Source: Mycobacterium bohemicum DSM 44277
GTDB taxonomy: Bacteria; Actinomycetota; Actinomycetes; Mycobacteriales; Mycobacteriaceae
Length of the DNA: 64,000 nt
Reading direction: 5' to 3'
Assembly: GCF_001053185.1 (NCBI RefSeq)
Contig: NZ_CSTD01000001.1
Location: 1,048,333 to 1,112,332, forward strand
Shown here: positions 49,630-58,748 of the stretch, piece by piece
Layout: each line of letters opens with the position of its first letter
Numbering within the stretch: the first letter of the stretch is position 1
Program-made: the position numbers and the translations under genes
The notes under the pieces: model-generated
The model's database searches: none
The model's input: only the letters and a program-made list of their open reading frames with translations
Told to the model about the DNA's origin: nothing

Positions 49630-51409
49630 CGAAAAGATCGACGTGGATGCGGCCTACCCGCCGCGGGTGCTACGCGAGTACGCCTTGCTCGCGGACGGCG
49701 AGCGCGGCGCGCTGATCGGACCGCAGGGCGAGGTCACCTGGATGTGCGCGCCCCGCTGGCATTCCGACGCGGTGTTCTCCAGCCTGATCGGCGGCGGGGG
49801 GATGTATGCGGTCACGCCCACCGCCTTCCGGCACGTGTGGGGCGGGTTCTACGAGCCCGGCACCTTGATCTGGCACAGCCGGTGGATCACCCACGAAGGA
49901 TTCGTGGAATGTCGGGAAGCCCTGGCATTTCCGGGCGACCCGGAGCGCGTGGTGCTCTTGCGGCGGATCATGGGCTGCCGTGGCGCCGCGCGGCTGCGCG
50001 TCCTGCTGGAACCCCGCGCGGGGTTCGGCCAGCACGGGCCCGGCCGGTTGACGTGCCGCGACGGGATCTGGACCGGCACGTCGGGCCCGCTGCACTGGCG
50101 GTGGTCCGGGACCTGCGACGCGCGCAAGGGCCGGTCCGCCCGCGGCGGGGGCCACCTGCTCACCTGCGAGGTGGCCGTCCACGAGGGTGAGCATCTCGAT
50201 TTCGTGCTGGAGCTGTCGGAGCGCGCGCTGCCGGACCGGCCGCCGGACCCGGACGTCGCCTGGGATGCCACCGAGGCCGCCTGGCATCGCGGCACCCCCG
50301 AGCTGAACTGCACCATCGCCCCCCGCGACGGCCGGCACGCGCACGCGGTGCTGCGCGGACTGACCAGCGCCGACGGGGGCATGGTGGCCGCGGCGACGAT
50401 GAGCCTGCCCGAACGCGCCCACACCAACCAGAATTACGACTACCGCTACGCCTGGATCCGCGACCAGGCCTATGCCGGCGTGGCCGCCGCGACCGCGGGC
50501 GCGAACGAATTACTGGACCGCGCAGTGCAGTTCGTCGGTGCGCGGCTGCTGGAGGACGGCCCGAACCTGAAGCCTGCCTACACCGTCACCGGCCGTCCCG
50601 TCCCCAGTGAGCGGGCGCTCGACCTGCCCGGCTACCCGGGGGGAACCGACAAGATCGGGAACCACGTCAACAAGCAGTTCCAGCTCGACGTCTTCGGCGA
50701 GGCGCTGCAGTTGCTGGCCGAGGCCGGACGCGTCGACCGGTTGGATACGGAAGGCTGGCTCGCCGCGCAGACCGCCATCAAGGCCATCGAAAGCCGTTGG
50801 CGTGAGCCGGAAGCCGGGATCTGGGAACTCGACGACCGGCACTGGACCCAATCCCGGCTGGCCTGCGTGGCAGGGCTGCGCCGCATCGCCGAGGTGGCCG
50901 GCGCGGGACCCGATTTCGCCGCGTGCGTGTCGCTGGCCGACGCGATCCTGGCCGACACCGCCGCAACGAGCCTGCATCCGCAACGGGGATACTGGCAGCG
51001 CAGTCCGGAGCTACCGCAGGTCGACGCCGCCCTCCTGCTGCCACCGGTGCGCGGCGCCGTGACCGCCGCCGACCCCCGCACCCGCGCCACCCTCGACGCG
51101 GTTCGCGACCAGCTCACCGACGACGGATTCGTCTACCGCTTCCGGCACGACGAACGCGACCTCGGCGCCGCCGAGGGGGCCTTCGTGCTGTGCGGTTTCA
51201 TGATGGCGCTCGCCGAACACCAGCAGGGCCACGGGCATTGCGCGATGCGATGGTTCGAGCGCAACCGGGCCGCCTGCGGGCCGCCGGGATTGTTCTGCGA
51301 GGAATACGACGTCACCCAACGCCAGCTCCGCGGCAACCTGCCGCAGGCGTTCGCGCACGCGTTGCTGCTCGAGTGTGCGGCGACGCTCGGCGTGGACGCC
51401 GATTACTGA
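49622..51409 (+). CDS. Glycoside hydrolase family 15 (glucoamylase/trehalase-like)
   Basis: 595 residues. An N-terminal beta-domain (EYALLADGERGALIGPQGEV TWMCAPR) and a C-terminal (alpha/alpha)6 barrel with YDYRYAWIRDQAYAGVAAAT (substrate and first acid site) and CEEYDVTQRQLRGNLPQAFA (second Glu). Such enzymes split alpha-glucosidic bonds of trehalose, isomaltose or dextrin. It starts within the GMC gene, so both are co-translated; a sugar released here could feed the oxidase. Cytosolic: no signal peptide. Confidence 0.9.
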   Translation: MADEKIDVDAAYPPRVLREYALLADGERGALIGPQGEVTWMCAPRWHSDAVFSSLIGGGGMYAVTPTAFRHVWGGFYEPGTLIWHSRWITHEGFVECREALAFPGDPERVVLLRRIMGCRGAARLRVLLEPRAGFGQHGPGRLTCRDGIWTGTSGPLHWRWSGTCDARKGRSARGGGHLLTCEVAVHEGEHLDFVLELSERALPDRPPDPDVAWDATEAAWHRGTPELNCTIAPRDGRHAHAVLRGLTSADGGMVAAATMSLPERAHTNQNYDYRYAWIRDQAYAGVAAATAGANELLDRAVQFVGARLLEDGPNLKPAYTVTGRPVPSERALDLPGYPGGTDKIGNHVNKQFQLDVFGEALQLLAEAGRVDRLDTEGWLAAQTAIKAIESRWREPEAGIWELDDRHWTQSRLACVAGLRRIAEVAGAGPDFAACVSLADAILADTAATSLHPQRGYWQRSPELPQVDAALLLPPVRGAVTAADPRTRATLDAVRDQLTDDGFVYRFRHDERDLGAAEGAFVLCGFMMALAEHQQGHGHCAMRWFERNRAACGPPGLFCEEYDVTQRQLRGNLPQAFAHALLLECAATLGVDADY

Positions 51410-51428
51410 GACAGAAAGGCAATCTGCG

Positions 51429-52442
51429 ATGACACAACACGTGGTGATCACCGGGGCGAGCGCGGGCATCGGCCGCGCCACCGCACAGCTGTTCGGAAAG
51501 CGCGGGGCCAACGTAACGCTGTTGGCCCGCGGGGCCGCCGGCCTGCGGGGCGCGGCGGACGACGTCGAGGCCGGCGGCGGCAAGGCGCTCGCCGTCCCGA
51601 CCGACGTGGCCGACTACACGGCCGTCGCATCGGCCGCCGACGAGGCCGAGGCCGCGTTCGGCCCCATCGACGTCTGGGTCAACGTGGCGTTCACGTCGGT
51701 GTTCGCGCCCTTCAGCGAAATCACCGCGGAGGAATTCAAGCGGGTCACCGAGGTGAGCTACCTCGGGTACGTGCACGGCACCATGGCCGCGCTGGCGAAG
51801 ATGCGGCCACGGGACCGCGGCACGGTCGTGCAGGTCGGCTCGGCGCTGAGCCAGCGGTCGATCCCGCTGCAATCGGCCTACTGCGGCGCCAAGCACGCCA
51901 TCAACGGGTTCACCGAGTCGGTGCGCTGCGAGCTGCTGCACGAGGGATCGAGGGTGCGGATCACCGTTGTGCAGATGCCGGCGGTCAACACGCCCCAGTT
52001 CTCGTGGGTGCTGTCCCGGCTGCCGCGGCATCCCCAGCCGGTGCCGCCGATCTACCAGCCGGAGGTTGCGGCCCGGGGGGTCGTCTACGCCGCCGACCAT
52101 CCCGGGCGCAAGCAGTACTGGGTCGGTGACAGCACAGCGGTGACGCTCATCGGGCAGAAGTTCGTCGCGCCCCTGCTGGACCGCTACCTGGGCCGCACGG
52201 GCTACGACTCCCAGCAGACCGACGAGCGCGTGAACGGCCAGCAGCCGAACAATCTTTGGGAGCCGGTCGACGAGCAGCCGGGCAGCGACCACGGCGCGCA
52301 CGGCGGCTTCGACGGCAAGTCGTACGCGCACAGCCCCGAACTATGGGCGTCCCAACACCCCGTCGCCAGCAGTACCGGCGCGCTGACCGCCGGGCTCGGC
52401 ACGCTGCTCGCGGCACGCGCGGCTCTGCGGCGGACACGATGA
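51429..52442 (+). CDS. Short-chain dehydrogenase with C-terminal extension
   Basis: 337 residues from ATG 51429 behind AGAAAGG. NADP-binding VVITGASAGIGRATAQLFGK, active-site YCGAKHAINGFTESVRCELL. The C-terminal 90 residues (DRYLGRTGYDSQQTDERVNG, ELWASQHPVASSTGALTAGL) extend beyond the SDR core and end in a hydrophobic stretch; these extended SDRs are common in bacteria near GMC oxidases. Its stop overlaps the next start (ATGA). Confidence 0.9.
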   Translation: MTQHVVITGASAGIGRATAQLFGKRGANVTLLARGAAGLRGAADDVEAGGGKALAVPTDVADYTAVASAADEAEAAFGPIDVWVNVAFTSVFAPFSEITAEEFKRVTEVSYLGYVHGTMAALAKMRPRDRGTVVQVGSALSQRSIPLQSAYCGAKHAINGFTESVRCELLHEGSRVRITVVQMPAVNTPQFSWVLSRLPRHPQPVPPIYQPEVAARGVVYAADHPGRKQYWVGDSTAVTLIGQKFVAPLLDRYLGRTGYDSQQTDERVNGQQPNNLWEPVDEQPGSDHGAHGGFDGKSYAHSPELWASQHPVASSTGALTAGLGTLLAARAALRRTR

Positions 52443-53545
52443 ACGTCGAGGCCCCCATCGACGAGGTCAGCGCCCGGGCGTACGAAATTCCCACCGACGC
52501 ACCGGAAGCCGACGGCACCCTGGCCTGGTCGTCCACCACACTGGTGCTCGCCGAGGTCGCGGCCGGCGGCCGGCGCGGGATCGGCTACACGTATGCCACC
52601 GGAGCGTGCGGGGAATTGATCACGGGCCCGCTCGCCAACGCCGTCTCCGGGCGCAGCGCCCTCGACATCACCGGCTGCTGGGAAGCGATGGTCATCGCGA
52701 TGCGCAACAACGGGCGCCCCGGTCTGGTGTCCTGCGCGATCTCGGCCGTCGACACCGCGCTGTGGGACCTCAAGGGCAAACTGCTGGACCTGCCGGTGTG
52801 CCGACTGCTGGGCATGGCCCGCGAGGAGGTGCCGATCTACGGCAGCGGCGGTTTCACCACCTACGACGACGGCCAGACCCGCGCCCAGCTCGGACGCTGG
52901 GTCGACGACTGGAAGATCCCCCGCGTCAAGATCAAGATCGGCGAATCCTGGGGCAGCGACGTCGCCCGTGACCTGGCGCGGATCGCGTTGGCGCGCAGCA
53001 TCATCGGCTCCGACACGGAGCTGTACGTCGACGCCAACGGCGGCTACCGCCGCAAGCAGGCGATCCGGTTGGCCCACGCCATGGCCGAGCACGACGTCAC
53101 CTGGTTCGAAGAGCCCGTCTCGTCCGACGACCTCGCCGGGCTACACGAGGTCCGCGACCAGGTGGCCCCCGACGTCACCGCCGGCGAATACGGCTACGAC
53201 CTCGCCTACTTCAACCGGATGCTCAAAGCCGACGCGGTGGACTGTCTGCAGGCCGACGTCACCCGTTGCGGCGGAATCACCGACTGGCTGCGGGCCGCGG
53301 CCGTGGCCGCCGCGTACAACGTCGACGTCTCCGGGCACTGCGCCCCGAACCTGCACGCCCACGTCGCCTCCGCGATTCCCAACCTGCGGCACCTGGAGTA
53401 CTTCCACGATCACCACCGCATCGAGCACATGCTGTTCGACGGCGCCCTCTCCCCCGAGGGTGGCGCGTTGCGGCCGGACCGGCAGCGGCCGGGGTTGGGT
53501 CTGGAGATCAAGAACCGCGACGCCGAGGAGTACCGCGTGGCCTGA
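52439..53545 (+). CDS. Enolase-superfamily (mandelate racemase-like) enzyme
   Basis: 368 residues. KxK in RVKIKIGESW, metal ligands in ELYVDANGGY, TWFEEPVS and VTAGEYGYD, and His in VDVSGHCAPNLHAH, as in the sugar-acid dehydratase and racemase groups. It likely dehydrates or epimerises an aldonic acid made by the oxidase. Last gene of the five-gene cluster beginning at 47276. Confidence 0.88.
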   Translation: MNVEAPIDEVSARAYEIPTDAPEADGTLAWSSTTLVLAEVAAGGRRGIGYTYATGACGELITGPLANAVSGRSALDITGCWEAMVIAMRNNGRPGLVSCAISAVDTALWDLKGKLLDLPVCRLLGMAREEVPIYGSGGFTTYDDGQTRAQLGRWVDDWKIPRVKIKIGESWGSDVARDLARIALARSIIGSDTELYVDANGGYRRKQAIRLAHAMAEHDVTWFEEPVSSDDLAGLHEVRDQVAPDVTAGEYGYDLAYFNRMLKADAVDCLQADVTRCGGITDWLRAAAVAAAYNVDVSGHCAPNLHAHVASAIPNLRHLEYFHDHHRIEHMLFDGALSPEGGALRPDRQRPGLGLEIKNRDAEEYRVA

Positions 53546-53653
53546 TCCGTGCCGCAACCGGAAACCTTCGGCCTGCGCGCCGATTGAAGATCGCGGATAA
53601 TGGGCATTGTAAACAATGAATCATGGCAATGCTTAATCGGGAAGGGCAATGCG

Positions 53654-54382
53654 ATGACCGTGGACTTCGAGGACGAGGCCGTCCACCGCATCAACGGCGA
53701 CGCGCCGGCCACCGCCGGGGACGCGCCGGCCTGCGAAGAATTCATGTCCGCCGCGGTGGAAGAGCACGGGCTGACCGCGATCGACATGGTGCTGGGTCTG
53801 GGCGATCCGCAGAAGGTCGGCAGATTCCGGTTCTACTCGCACGGTCAGCGCTGGGAGTGGTCAGACGCCGTCGCGCGCATGCACGGCTACGAGCCGGGCG
53901 AGGTGGAGCCCACGACGGAGCTGCTGCTACAGCACAAGCACCCCGAAGACCGCGAGCGCGTGGTGGCCATCCTGGATCACGTCCTCACCGGCCGACCCTT
54001 CAGCAGCCGGCATCGCATCGTCGACAGCAAAGGACACACCCGCTGCGTCGTCGTCGTCGGTGACCGGATGGTCGACGACGACGGACGCCTGATCGGCACC
54101 TCGGGCTTCTACGTCGACGTCACCGAATCCCTGCACTCCGACATCACCGACGTGCTGTCGGCGGTGGCCGATGCCCGGGCGCGCATCGAGCAGGCCAAAG
54201 GGGTGCTCATGGCCGCCTACGGCATCACCGCGGAGCGTGCGTTCGAAATCCTGGTCTGGCGATCCCAGGAAATGAACCTCAAGGTGCGCGAGCTTGCCGG
54301 CCGCTTCCTGGACGCCGTCGCCGGCGCGGGCTCACACGAGACGCGAAGCCACGTCGACCAGGCTCTGCTCACCCTCGAATAG
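53654..54382 (+). CDS. PAS and ANTAR domain regulator
   Basis: 242 residues from ATG 53654 behind GGGAAGGGC. A PAS domain (WSDAVARMHGYEPGEVEPTT, HKHPEDRERVVAILDHVLTG, GTSGFYVDVTE) and an ANTAR RNA-binding domain (RARIEQAKGVLMAAYGITAE RAFEILVWRSQEMNLKVREL). ANTAR proteins bind paired hairpins in nascent RNA and prevent termination. The sensed signal is unknown. 10 bp before the ABC-F gene in the same direction. Confidence 0.9.
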   Translation: MTVDFEDEAVHRINGDAPATAGDAPACEEFMSAAVEEHGLTAIDMVLGLGDPQKVGRFRFYSHGQRWEWSDAVARMHGYEPGEVEPTTELLLQHKHPEDRERVVAILDHVLTGRPFSSRHRIVDSKGHTRCVVVVGDRMVDDDGRLIGTSGFYVDVTESLHSDITDVLSAVADARARIEQAKGVLMAAYGITAERAFEILVWRSQEMNLKVRELAGRFLDAVAGAGSHETRSHVDQALLTLE

Positions 54383-54392
54383 TGTCGGGCGG

Positions 54393-56171
54393 GTGGCGCA
54401 CCTACTGGGGGCCGAGGCCGTACACCTGCAATACCCGACCGGGGTCGTCTTCGAGTCGGTCACGCTCGGCGTCAACGACGGTGCCCGCATCGGCATCGTG
54501 GGGCGAAACGGTGACGGCAAGTCGAGCCTCCTGGGCCTGCTGACCGGTCAGCTGCAACCGGACTCCGGGCGGGTGACCCGGCGCAGCGGATTGCGCGTCG
54601 GCGCGCTCAGCCAGGCCGACATCCTGGACCCGGACCGCACCGTGGGCCGGACCCTCGTCGGCGACCAGCCCGAACATCAGTGGGCGGGAAATGCGCGGGT
54701 CCGCGACGTTGTCGGCGGCCTGGCCTCCGACATCGATTGGAACGCAACGATATCCACGCTCAGCGGCGGTCAGCGCCGGCGCGTGCAGCTGGCCGCGCTG
54801 CTGGTGGACGACTGGGACGTCATCGCCCTGGACGAGCCCACCAACCACCTGGACATCGAGGGCATCACCTGGCTTGCCGAACACCTGAAGCAACGCTGGC
54901 CGCGCAACACCGGCGGGCTGCTGCTGGTGACCCACGACCGCTGGTTCCTCGACGAGGTCGCCACCGCGACCTGGGAGGTGCACGACGGGATCGTCGAGCC
55001 GTTCGAGGGCGGATACGCCGCCTACGTCCTGCAGCGCGTCGAGCGCGACCGGATGGCCGCCGCCACCGAGGCCAAGCGGCAGAACCTGATGCGCAAGGAG
55101 CTGGCGTGGTTGCGCCGCGGCGCCCCGGCGCGGACCTCCAAACCCAAGTTCCGCATCGAGGCCGCCAACCAGCTGATCGCCGACGTGCCGCCGCTGCGCA
55201 ACACCGTCGAGCTGGCCAAGCTGGCCACGGCCCGGCTCGGCAAAGACGTGATCGACCTGCTGGACGTGTCGGTGTCCTACCCCCCTCACAGTGACCGGCC
55301 GGTGCTGCGCGACGTCGAGTGGCGGATCGCCCCCGGCGAACGCACCGGGATCGTGGGCGCCAACGGCGCGGGCAAATCCACCCTGCTCGGGTTGATCGCC
55401 GGGACCGTCGCGCCGGATTCCGGGCGGGTCAAGCGCGGAAAGACGGTCCGCCTGGCGGTGCTCGACCAACAGGGAGACAGCCTGGCGGCGGTGGCCGGCG
55501 ACCGGATCGCCGACGTGCTGGGCCGCCTGCGCAGCGGCTATCAGGTCGATGACCGCGAGGTCACCCCCACCCAGCTGCTGGAGCGGCTCGGGTTCGCCCG
55601 CGGGCAGCTTTCCGCCCGCGTCAACGAGTTGTCCGGCGGCCAGCGACGGCGGTTGCAGCTGATGCTCATGCTGTTGTCCGAGCCCAACGTGTTACTGCTC
55701 GACGAGCCCACCAACGACGTCGACACCGACATGCTGACGGCGATGGAGGACCTGCTCGACTCGTGGGCGGGCACGCTGATCGTCGTCTCACACGACCGGT
55801 ACCTGCTCGAGCGGGTCACCGACCAGCAATACGCGGTGCTCGACGGCCGGTTGCGGCACCTACCCGGCGGCATCGACGAGTACCTCAGGCTGGCCGCGCA
55901 CCGGTCCGGGCCGCCCGCGCCACCACCGGCGGTCGTGCCGCAGGCCATGTCGGGCGCGCAGCGCCGCGCGGCCGAGAAGGAGGTGGCCGCGGTGGACCGC
56001 CAGCTCGCCCGGCTGGCCGACAGGATCAAGGCAAAGCACCTCGACCTCGCCGAGCACGACCAGTCCGACCACGTCGGCATCGCCCGGCTCACCCGGGAAC
56101 TACGCGCGCTCGAGGAAGAAGTCGCCGCGACGGAGAGCCGCTGGCTGGAGCTCTCCGAGATGCTCGAATAA
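54393..56171 (+). CDS. ABC-F family ATPase
   Basis: 592 residues from GTG 54393. Two ATPase halves without membrane segments: GIVGRNGDGKSSLLGLLTGQ and IVGANGAGKSTLLGLIAGTV; signatures TLSGGQRRRVQLAALL and ELSGGQRRRLQLMLML; Walker B VIALDEPTNHLDI and VLLLDEPTNDVDTD. A linker between and a C-terminal coiled coil (EKEVAAVDRQLARLADRIKA). ABC-F proteins act on the ribosome, for translation quality or antibiotic protection. It corresponds by position to Rv1668c/Rv1667c, which is split in M. tuberculosis; here it is whole. Confidence 0.92.
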   Translation: MAHLLGAEAVHLQYPTGVVFESVTLGVNDGARIGIVGRNGDGKSSLLGLLTGQLQPDSGRVTRRSGLRVGALSQADILDPDRTVGRTLVGDQPEHQWAGNARVRDVVGGLASDIDWNATISTLSGGQRRRVQLAALLVDDWDVIALDEPTNHLDIEGITWLAEHLKQRWPRNTGGLLLVTHDRWFLDEVATATWEVHDGIVEPFEGGYAAYVLQRVERDRMAAATEAKRQNLMRKELAWLRRGAPARTSKPKFRIEAANQLIADVPPLRNTVELAKLATARLGKDVIDLLDVSVSYPPHSDRPVLRDVEWRIAPGERTGIVGANGAGKSTLLGLIAGTVAPDSGRVKRGKTVRLAVLDQQGDSLAAVAGDRIADVLGRLRSGYQVDDREVTPTQLLERLGFARGQLSARVNELSGGQRRRLQLMLMLLSEPNVLLLDEPTNDVDTDMLTAMEDLLDSWAGTLIVVSHDRYLLERVTDQQYAVLDGRLRHLPGGIDEYLRLAAHRSGPPAPPPAVVPQAMSGAQRRAAEKEVAAVDRQLARLADRIKAKHLDLAEHDQSDHVGIARLTRELRALEEEVAATESRWLELSEMLE

Positions 56172-56193
56172 TCGGGCCGTCGACTTCGAGACG

Positions 56194-56925
56194 GTGGCGT
56201 GCGTCGGCTCGAGCACCACCGCGTCCAAGGGCACGTACCCGTGGATCGCCGAACTGGAGGCGCGGCCGCAGAACCAGCGGTTCCGGTTCCTCAATTTCGG
56301 CGTGGGCGGCGACCTGTCGGTGCACCTGGTACAGCGCCTGCGCGGCGTGGTCGATGCCCGGCCGGACCGGGTGATCGTCCTGATCGGCACCAACGACATA
56401 CTGGCCAGCGTCTTCCCCAACTTCCGCAAGGTGGTCCGGGTGTGGAAGGGCCTGCCGCGCGAACCCACAGTGGACGGATTCCGGGAGAACATGAGCCTCA
56501 TCACGCGACGGCTGCGGCAGGACACCGACGCGCACGTGGCCGTGAGTTCGCTTGCGCCCGTGGGTGAAGACCCTGATTCGGACGACCCCGTTCAGTCCCG
56601 GCTGAACGAGCTGTGCGCCGCCTACCGGGACGTGATCCGGGAAGTCTGCGCCCGGGAGGGCTCGCACTACATCGACTTCTACGAGGCTTTCCGCGCCCAG
56701 CTTGACCTCGCCGAAACGGGCAAGCCGTTCAGCCGCTTCGCATTTGCGTCGTTCTACCGCGACTATCTGATCCGAGAGATGATCCTGCGGCGCAGCTTCG
56801 ACGAGATCGCGGAAACCAACGGCTGGCGGTTTCACATCGACGGCGTTCATCTGAACACGCGCGGCGGCCTGATCCTGGTCGACGCCGTCCAGCGGTTCCT
56901 CGACGCACCGGGGGTGAATCGATGA
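56194..56925 (+). CDS. SGNH/GDSL-family hydrolase
   Basis: 243 residues. Blocks: CVGSSTTASKGTY (Ser), FGVGGDLSV (Gly), IVLIGTNDILASV (Asn) and FHIDGVHLNTRGG (Asp-x-x-His). An esterase or acyl-hydrolase acting on small esters or lipid/glycan acetyl groups. It may start further upstream, as GTG 56194 leaves a very short N-terminus before the Ser block. Its stop overlaps the P450 remnant start (ATGA). Confidence 0.85.
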   Translation: MACVGSSTTASKGTYPWIAELEARPQNQRFRFLNFGVGGDLSVHLVQRLRGVVDARPDRVIVLIGTNDILASVFPNFRKVVRVWKGLPREPTVDGFRENMSLITRRLRQDTDAHVAVSSLAPVGEDPDSDDPVQSRLNELCAAYRDVIREVCAREGSHYIDFYEAFRAQLDLAETGKPFSRFAFASFYRDYLIREMILRRSFDEIAETNGWRFHIDGVHLNTRGGLILVDAVQRFLDAPGVNR

Positions 56926-57567
56926 GCGAACCGCGGGACCGGCCGGTGCCCTATCGTCCCGGCGAGTTCCTCCTGACCCTGTATCGGCGACGGGGTCCGG
57001 TCATCAATTCGGGGGTGGGGCGGCACGGCCTCACCTACCTGCTCGGGCGCCTGGGACAGCGCCGCGGAGGAAGTGTGCCGCGTCATCGGCGAAAGGCCGC
57101 CCACCGCAACGGATTTAGATTCGCTGGCGTTCCTGCGCGGGGTGGTCTACGAGACGCTTCGGCTGTATCCGCCCGGCGTGATCTCCGCCCGCAGGGTGAT
57201 GCGCGACCTCCGGTTCGACGGGCACCGCATCCGGGCGGGCCGGCTGTTGATCTTCAGCGCCTACGTCACCCACCGGCTGCCCGAGCTACGGCCCGAGCCG
57301 ACCGAGTTCCGGCCGCAGCGGTGGGACGCCGCCTCGGCGGACTACCGCAGGCCCGCGCCACACGAATTCATCCCGTTCAGCGGCGGCCTCCACCGATGCA
57401 TCGGATCGGTCATGGCCACCACCGAGCTGACCGTCATGCTCGCGAGGGTGCTCGCGCGGACCAGGATGCGGTTGCCGGCTCAGCGGTTCCGCGCCGGCAA
57501 TGTCGCGGCGCTGCGCCCCAAGCCGGGGCTCACCGTGCAGATCACCGACTCAGCGCCAGCGCAATAG
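56922..57567 (+). pseudogene. Cytochrome P450 (cyp139 position), internal deletion
   Basis: The first 42 residues (RPVPYRPGEFLLTLYRRRGP) are a normal P450 start. The frame then jumps: from about 57050 a different frame reads EEVCRVIGERPPTATDLDSL, then the K-helix ETLRLYPPG (ExxR), and the heme loop FSGGLHRCIG with the Cys ligand, to a stop at 57567. About 240 residues, including the I helix, are gone and the junction is out of frame. By position it is cyp139, which lies beside pks11 in M. tuberculosis. Its end overlaps the opposing pks11 end by 18 bp. Confidence 0.85.
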
Positions 57568-58611
57568 CACCAGTTCGGAACAGAAGCCCGGGCCCATCGC
57601 CAGCATGACGCCGGGGCTGCCGCTCGGCGGCGGCTTCGCAATGGTGTCGCGCAGGATGTGCAGCACCGACGCCGAGGACAGGTTGGCGATCTCGCCCAGC
57701 GAGCGCCAGGTCAACTCCAGCGCGTCGGGGGGCAGATCGAGGCTGTCGGAGATCGCGTCGATGACCTTCGGGCCGCCGGGGTGGCACACCCACGCGCCGA
57801 TGTCGTCCGTCGCCAGACCGTGCGTGCCCAGGAAGCCGTTGACGTCGTCGGCGAGATAGGTGTCGACGATCTTCGTGAGTTCCGGGGACATCACCAGCTG
57901 AAGGCCGGCCGAGCTGACATTCCAGCCCATGATGTGGCCCGAGTCCGGATAGAGGCGGCTGCGCGAGTCCACGATGTCGGGCCCGCCGGCACGCACCCGC
58001 TCGGCGCGGCGCTCACCGACGGCCACCACCGCGGCGGCGCCGTCCCCGAACAGGGCGCTGCCCACCAACCCGGAGACCGTCGGCTTGACCGTCGGGTACG
58101 TCAGGGAACACAGCTCGACCGAGACCAGTGCCGCGACGCCGTCCGGGGCGCCCCGCAGGTAGTCGTTCAGGCGGCCCACCCCGGCGGCGCCGGCGACGCA
58201 GCCAAGACCCCACAGCGGCATCCTGCGCACGTCCGGCCGCAGACCGAGCCGCCCGGTGATCCGGGCATCCAGTGACGGCACCGCCACGCCGGTGACCGTC
58301 GTCGTCGCGATCATGTCGATGTCTTCGACTCCCAAGCCGGCCTCGTCGAGCGCGCCCAGCAGCGCCGCACAGCCGAGGTCCACGGCCTTCTCGATGAAGA
58401 TCTCATTGGCCTCACCGAAGTCGGTGAGCGACCGGTAGCGCTCCAGGGGCAGGACGAAGTGGCGGCTGTTGACCTTCGCGGCGGCATGCAGGCGGCGGAC
58501 GATCTCTTCGTGCCCCTTCAATCCGGGGAACTCAACGAATTGATCGGTGATTTCGCTTTGGCTGTAACGGTACGGTGGCAACGCACCGAACACACCCGCG
58601 ATGACGCTCAT
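57550..58611 (-). CDS. pks11: Type III polyketide synthase Pks11
   Basis: 353 residues, the same length as Rv1665. Chalcone-synthase-like triad: Cys in [14 protein letters not shown], His in [13 protein letters not shown], Asn in [14 protein letters not shown]. It condenses malonyl units on long acyl starters to alkylpyrones. Starts [20 protein letters not shown]. 137 bp downstream of the pks9-type gene on the same strand. Confidence 0.95.
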   Translation of the reverse strand: MSVIAGVFGALPPYRYSQSEITDQFVEFPGLKGHEEIVRRLHAAAKVNSRHFVLPLERYRSLTDFGEANEIFIEKAVDLGCAALLGALDEAGLGVEDIDMIATTTVTGVAVPSLDARITGRLGLRPDVRRMPLWGLGCVAGAAGVGRLNDYLRGAPDGVAALVSVELCSLTYPTVKPTVSGLVGSALFGDGAAAVVAVGERRAERVRAGGPDIVDSRSRLYPDSGHIMGWNVSSAGLQLVMSPELTKIVDTYLADDVNGFLGTHGLATDDIGAWVCHPGGPKVIDAISDSLDLPPDALELTWRSLGEIANLSSASVLHILRDTIAKPPPSGSPGVMLAMGPGFCSELVLLRWR

Positions 58612-58748
58612 GTCCCTACCCTCTTGATTCGCTAAATGAGAAAAGCTTAGAAGTTCCGGCCCGGTGCCGCAAAGTTATTGCTATTCAACACATGTACAAC
58701 GCCGTTCCTGCGCGGCATTCCGTAAAGCCTTCGCGCGCATAAATTTCC

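Noticed and set aside
57073..57567. C-terminal P450 part considered as a separate short gene
   Set aside because: It lacks the I helix and substrate pocket; the matching N-terminus lies just upstream, so it is one deleted gene.
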